Positions 14,833 to 16,353 of a stretch of 16,353 nucleotides of DNA are shown here, in pieces. The notes below the pieces were generated by a model. It had not been told where the DNA came from. It did no database searches and saw only the letters and a list, made by a program, of their open reading frames with translations. Each line of letters opens with the position of its first letter. The first letter of the stretch is position 1. The stretch is taken from positions 1-16,353 of the forward strand of contig JAFAXJ010000003.1 of NCBI GenBank assembly GCA_019241095.1, read 5' to 3'. The stretch comes from Verrucomicrobiota bacterium (GTDB lineage Bacteria; Verrucomicrobiota; Verrucomicrobiia; Chthoniobacterales; JAFAMB01). A program made the translations under genes and the position numbers.

Positions 14833-15204
14833 GCGCCAATCTACACGAAATCAGTACAATTAAAGCAACATAAATAACAATAGTTGTATGTGAGATCTGA
14901 TATCAGCATTTCTGCTGCGATTTTAGCGCCCGTTCGGGGTTGGGCGGATACCTACCGGGGCTGCGCTGCGGGGAATATGAAGCGCGGCTGAGCTGCTTAT
15001 CTTTACCGATCATTAGGGAGTAGCATCACACGCCAAGGTAGAACCGCACCTCCGGGCGACCACCCTCTGCCACCAGGGGTAAGCGCGAGACATTTGGCGT
15101 AAACAGCAACTAGAAAAGGCAACAGGGCGGGCCGGAGGTATCGTCGGAACATTAAGAGAAGAAGCCTCGGAAAGGCGTTTAATGCTGGTTCGTTTGATTT
15201 GGCT

Positions 15205-15216
15205 GTCGCATAGGTC
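15205..15216. repeat. 12-mer shared with 11273-11284
   Basis: GTCGCATAGGTC occurs here and at 11273-11284, both in non-coding DNA. A related core, ATAGGTC on the minus strand, is within GGGACCTATAAGTC at about 10020-10033, also intergenic. Two copies of a 12-mer in 16 kb are somewhat more than chance would give, but this could still be coincidence. Confidence 0.3.
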
Positions 15217-15283
15217 TTCTAGCCCTGCTGCTGATTCTTAACAGTGTTTACGTTAGATTCCGCTATAACCGAGATCTTTGCGT

Positions 15284-15337
15284 CCTGGGATGAATCAATT
15301 CCCAGGGTTCTGCGGCTACGGTCAGGCGGGAACCCTG
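15284..15337. repeat. Two overlapping, mutually exclusive inverted repeats
   Basis: CCTGGGA (15284-15290) pairs perfectly with TCCCAGG (15300-15306) around a nine-base loop. CAGGGTTC (15303-15310) pairs perfectly with GAACCCTG (15330-15337) around 19 bases. The two hairpins share 15303-15306, so only one can form fully at a time. GCGGGA (15326-15331) can also pair with TCCCGC (15356-15361), competing with the second hairpin. On the minus strand the element lies just downstream of the secreted protein gene's stop (15399). No T-run follows on either strand, so it is not a simple terminator. Confidence 0.5.
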
Positions 15338-15398
15338 CAGTCCCTCATGAGACGGTCCCGCTCGGTAGGAAGACACGTCGATCAACAATCAGTCTCGG

Positions 15399-15866
15399 TC
15401 AAGGCGTGGGTGAGGCATTTGCGGCTGGAGTTTCTGCTCTGTTACGAGCGGCACGCATCCGAGTCGTTCTTTCTGCCTTTTTAGCTGCAAACTTTTGTTG
15501 CTGTTCAGGAGTGAATACGCCGTTCAAATCGGTTTCGTACTGGATCTTCAGCTCTCGAATTTTGGCCCTCTTAGCCGATGTGGTAAGACTAGAATCGTTT
15601 TGAACAGCTAAGCGTTGATCGACATAGCGGCCGATGATTGGTTGAACCTTGGTCTGTTGCTCGGCCGTTAAACTCAGACCGTTGGTTAATGAAGTGAGAA
15701 AACGCTTCTTAAGCACATCGGGTGAAGGAGTTCGCCGCGCCGGCTTGGCTTCAGAGGCTGTCGTCGAGGTAGCATCTGGTTGAAGGCTGGACTGGGCAAA
15801 TGCGGGCACCAATGTCGCCGAAAGCGCAACGATTGGCATAACATAGATAAACAATTTAAGTTTCAT
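15399..15866 (-). CDS. Secreted Spy/LTxxQ-like periplasmic protein
   Basis: A 155-residue protein with a clear signal peptide (positive MKLKLFIYV, hydrophobic PIVALSATLVP, likely cut after AFA at about residue 24). The mature part has a Ser/Thr/Ala/Pro-rich linker (about 26-50) and a helical, charged region with two LTxxQ-like motifs: LTAEQ (66-70) and FTPEQ (118-122), joined by a long helix (RAKIRELKIQYETDL). This resembles the Spy/CpxP group of periplasmic chaperone or stress-sensor proteins, although it is only loosely similar and the tail (ETPAANASPTP) is low-complexity. No Shine-Dalgarno precedes ATG 15866. It is encoded downstream of hemB on the same strand, 101 bases away, most likely with its own promoter. 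Function is a family-level inference only. Confidence 0.72.
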   Translation of the reverse strand: MKLKLFIYVMPIVALSATLVPAFAQSSLQPDATSTTASEAKPARRTPSPDVLKKRFLTSLTNGLSLTAEQQTKVQPIIGRYVDQRLAVQNDSSLTTSAKRAKIRELKIQYETDLNGVFTPEQQQKFAAKKAERTTRMRAARNRAETPAANASPTP

Positions 15867-15871
15867 AACAA

Positions 15872-15935
15872 CGTATTTAACACATGTTGTAATATTAAGT
15901 TTCAGGATTTTTTGTTTTTTTTAGTGTTTTACTTG
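15872..15935 (-). promoter_or_regulatory. AT-rich promoter-like region of the secreted protein gene
   Basis: On the minus strand, upstream of ATG 15866, there are A-tracts (eight and six As, within 15912-15929) followed by an AT-rich stretch with TAATAT and TTAAAT boxes before the start codon. The A-tracts resemble an UP element. No convincing -35/-10 pair with fixed spacing can be picked out, and the leader appears to lack a Shine-Dalgarno. Confidence 0.3.
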
Positions 15936-15967
15936 AGCATCCGGTTCGAAACCGCCCCATCACTGGC

Positions 15968-16353
<386 letters not shown>

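Larger units (their letters stand above)
14833..15398. other. Long stretch without a convincing gene; possible structured RNA
   Basis: About 566 bases separate the small frame ending at 14832 from the secreted protein gene ending at 15399 (minus strand). I see no good coding frame and no match by eye to tRNA, tmRNA, RNase P or SRP RNA landmarks. It does contain several inverted repeats: CTGATATCAG (14897-14906), CAGCA-TTTC-TGCTG (14904-14917), CGCCC/GGGCG (14927-14931 with 14942-14946), and the overlapping pair at 15284-15337. The part 14930-15160 is clearly richer in GC than the AT-rich 14840-14890. A non-coding RNA on either strand or a decayed gene are both possible. Confidence 0.4.

Noticed and set aside
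15030..15090. Possible tRNA-like segment with CCACC...CCACCA
   Set aside because: No cloverleaf, no T-loop or D-loop consensus on either strand.
15244..15603. A 119-residue plus-strand frame
   Set aside because: Its second half is antisense to the secreted protein gene, which has a clear signal peptide; the plus frame looks like a shadow.
15943..15957. CGGTT-TCG-AACCG hairpin after hemB as a terminator
   Set aside because: The stem is short, and on the minus strand it is followed by As rather than Ts, so it is not a convincing terminator.

Overview
The window reads as a bacterial chromosome segment. A conserved ribosomal-protein block (the end of the spc operon plus the start of the alpha operon, all + strand, 1-6370) is followed by metabolic and transport genes, several of them visibly decayed (6471-16353). 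The most likely source is a member of the Verrucomicrobiota/PVC group. This is an inference of moderate-to-low confidence. It rests on the missing rpmD between rpsE and rplO, an S11 with a long Pro/Ala-rich N-terminal extension, a long MGH1-like (GH63-type) glucosidase, a two-domain U32 protein and generally weak Shine-Dalgarno sites. No species can be named from the sequence alone.

Region 1 (1-6370): rplF (3' end), rplR, rpsE, [no rpmD], rplO, secY, a broken adk, map, infA, rpmJ, rpsM, rpsK, rpsD. These build the ribosome, the Sec translocon and the start of protein processing (Met removal, IF-1). Three things stand out. The adk between secY and map is a remnant: its P-loop end and its C-terminal end are in the same frame, but an amber stop and a loss of roughly 70 codons separate them. 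A strong intrinsic-terminator-like hairpin, preceded by a perfect Shine-Dalgarno with no obvious gene, lies between infA and rpmJ. The usual rpoA-rplQ pair does not follow rpsD.

Region 2 (6471-9970): a large intact MGH1-like glycoside hydrolase whose 3' end overlaps the start of an aquaporin-family channel (first NPA motif changed to NPC).

Region 3 (9971-14588): on the minus strand, a polysaccharide-deacetylase (NodB) pseudogene with three -1 frameshifts and one stop, followed by a small intact helical protein. On the plus strand, a U32-family protein with an in-frame deletion of about 150 residues from its N-terminal barrel, then an intact TetA/MdtG-type MFS drug/H+ antiporter.

Region 4 (14589-16353): a small polar open frame, a roughly 570-base stretch with no convincing gene but with overlapping, mutually exclusive inverted repeats, a secreted Spy/LTxxQ-like protein, and the 3' part of hemB (porphobilinogen synthase), which runs out of the window on the minus strand.

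The overall signal is erosion: three genes in about 16 kb (adk, the deacetylase, U32) carry lesions of different kinds, while their neighbours are intact. I see no CRISPR array, insertion sequence, tRNA, rRNA or defence/phage module.
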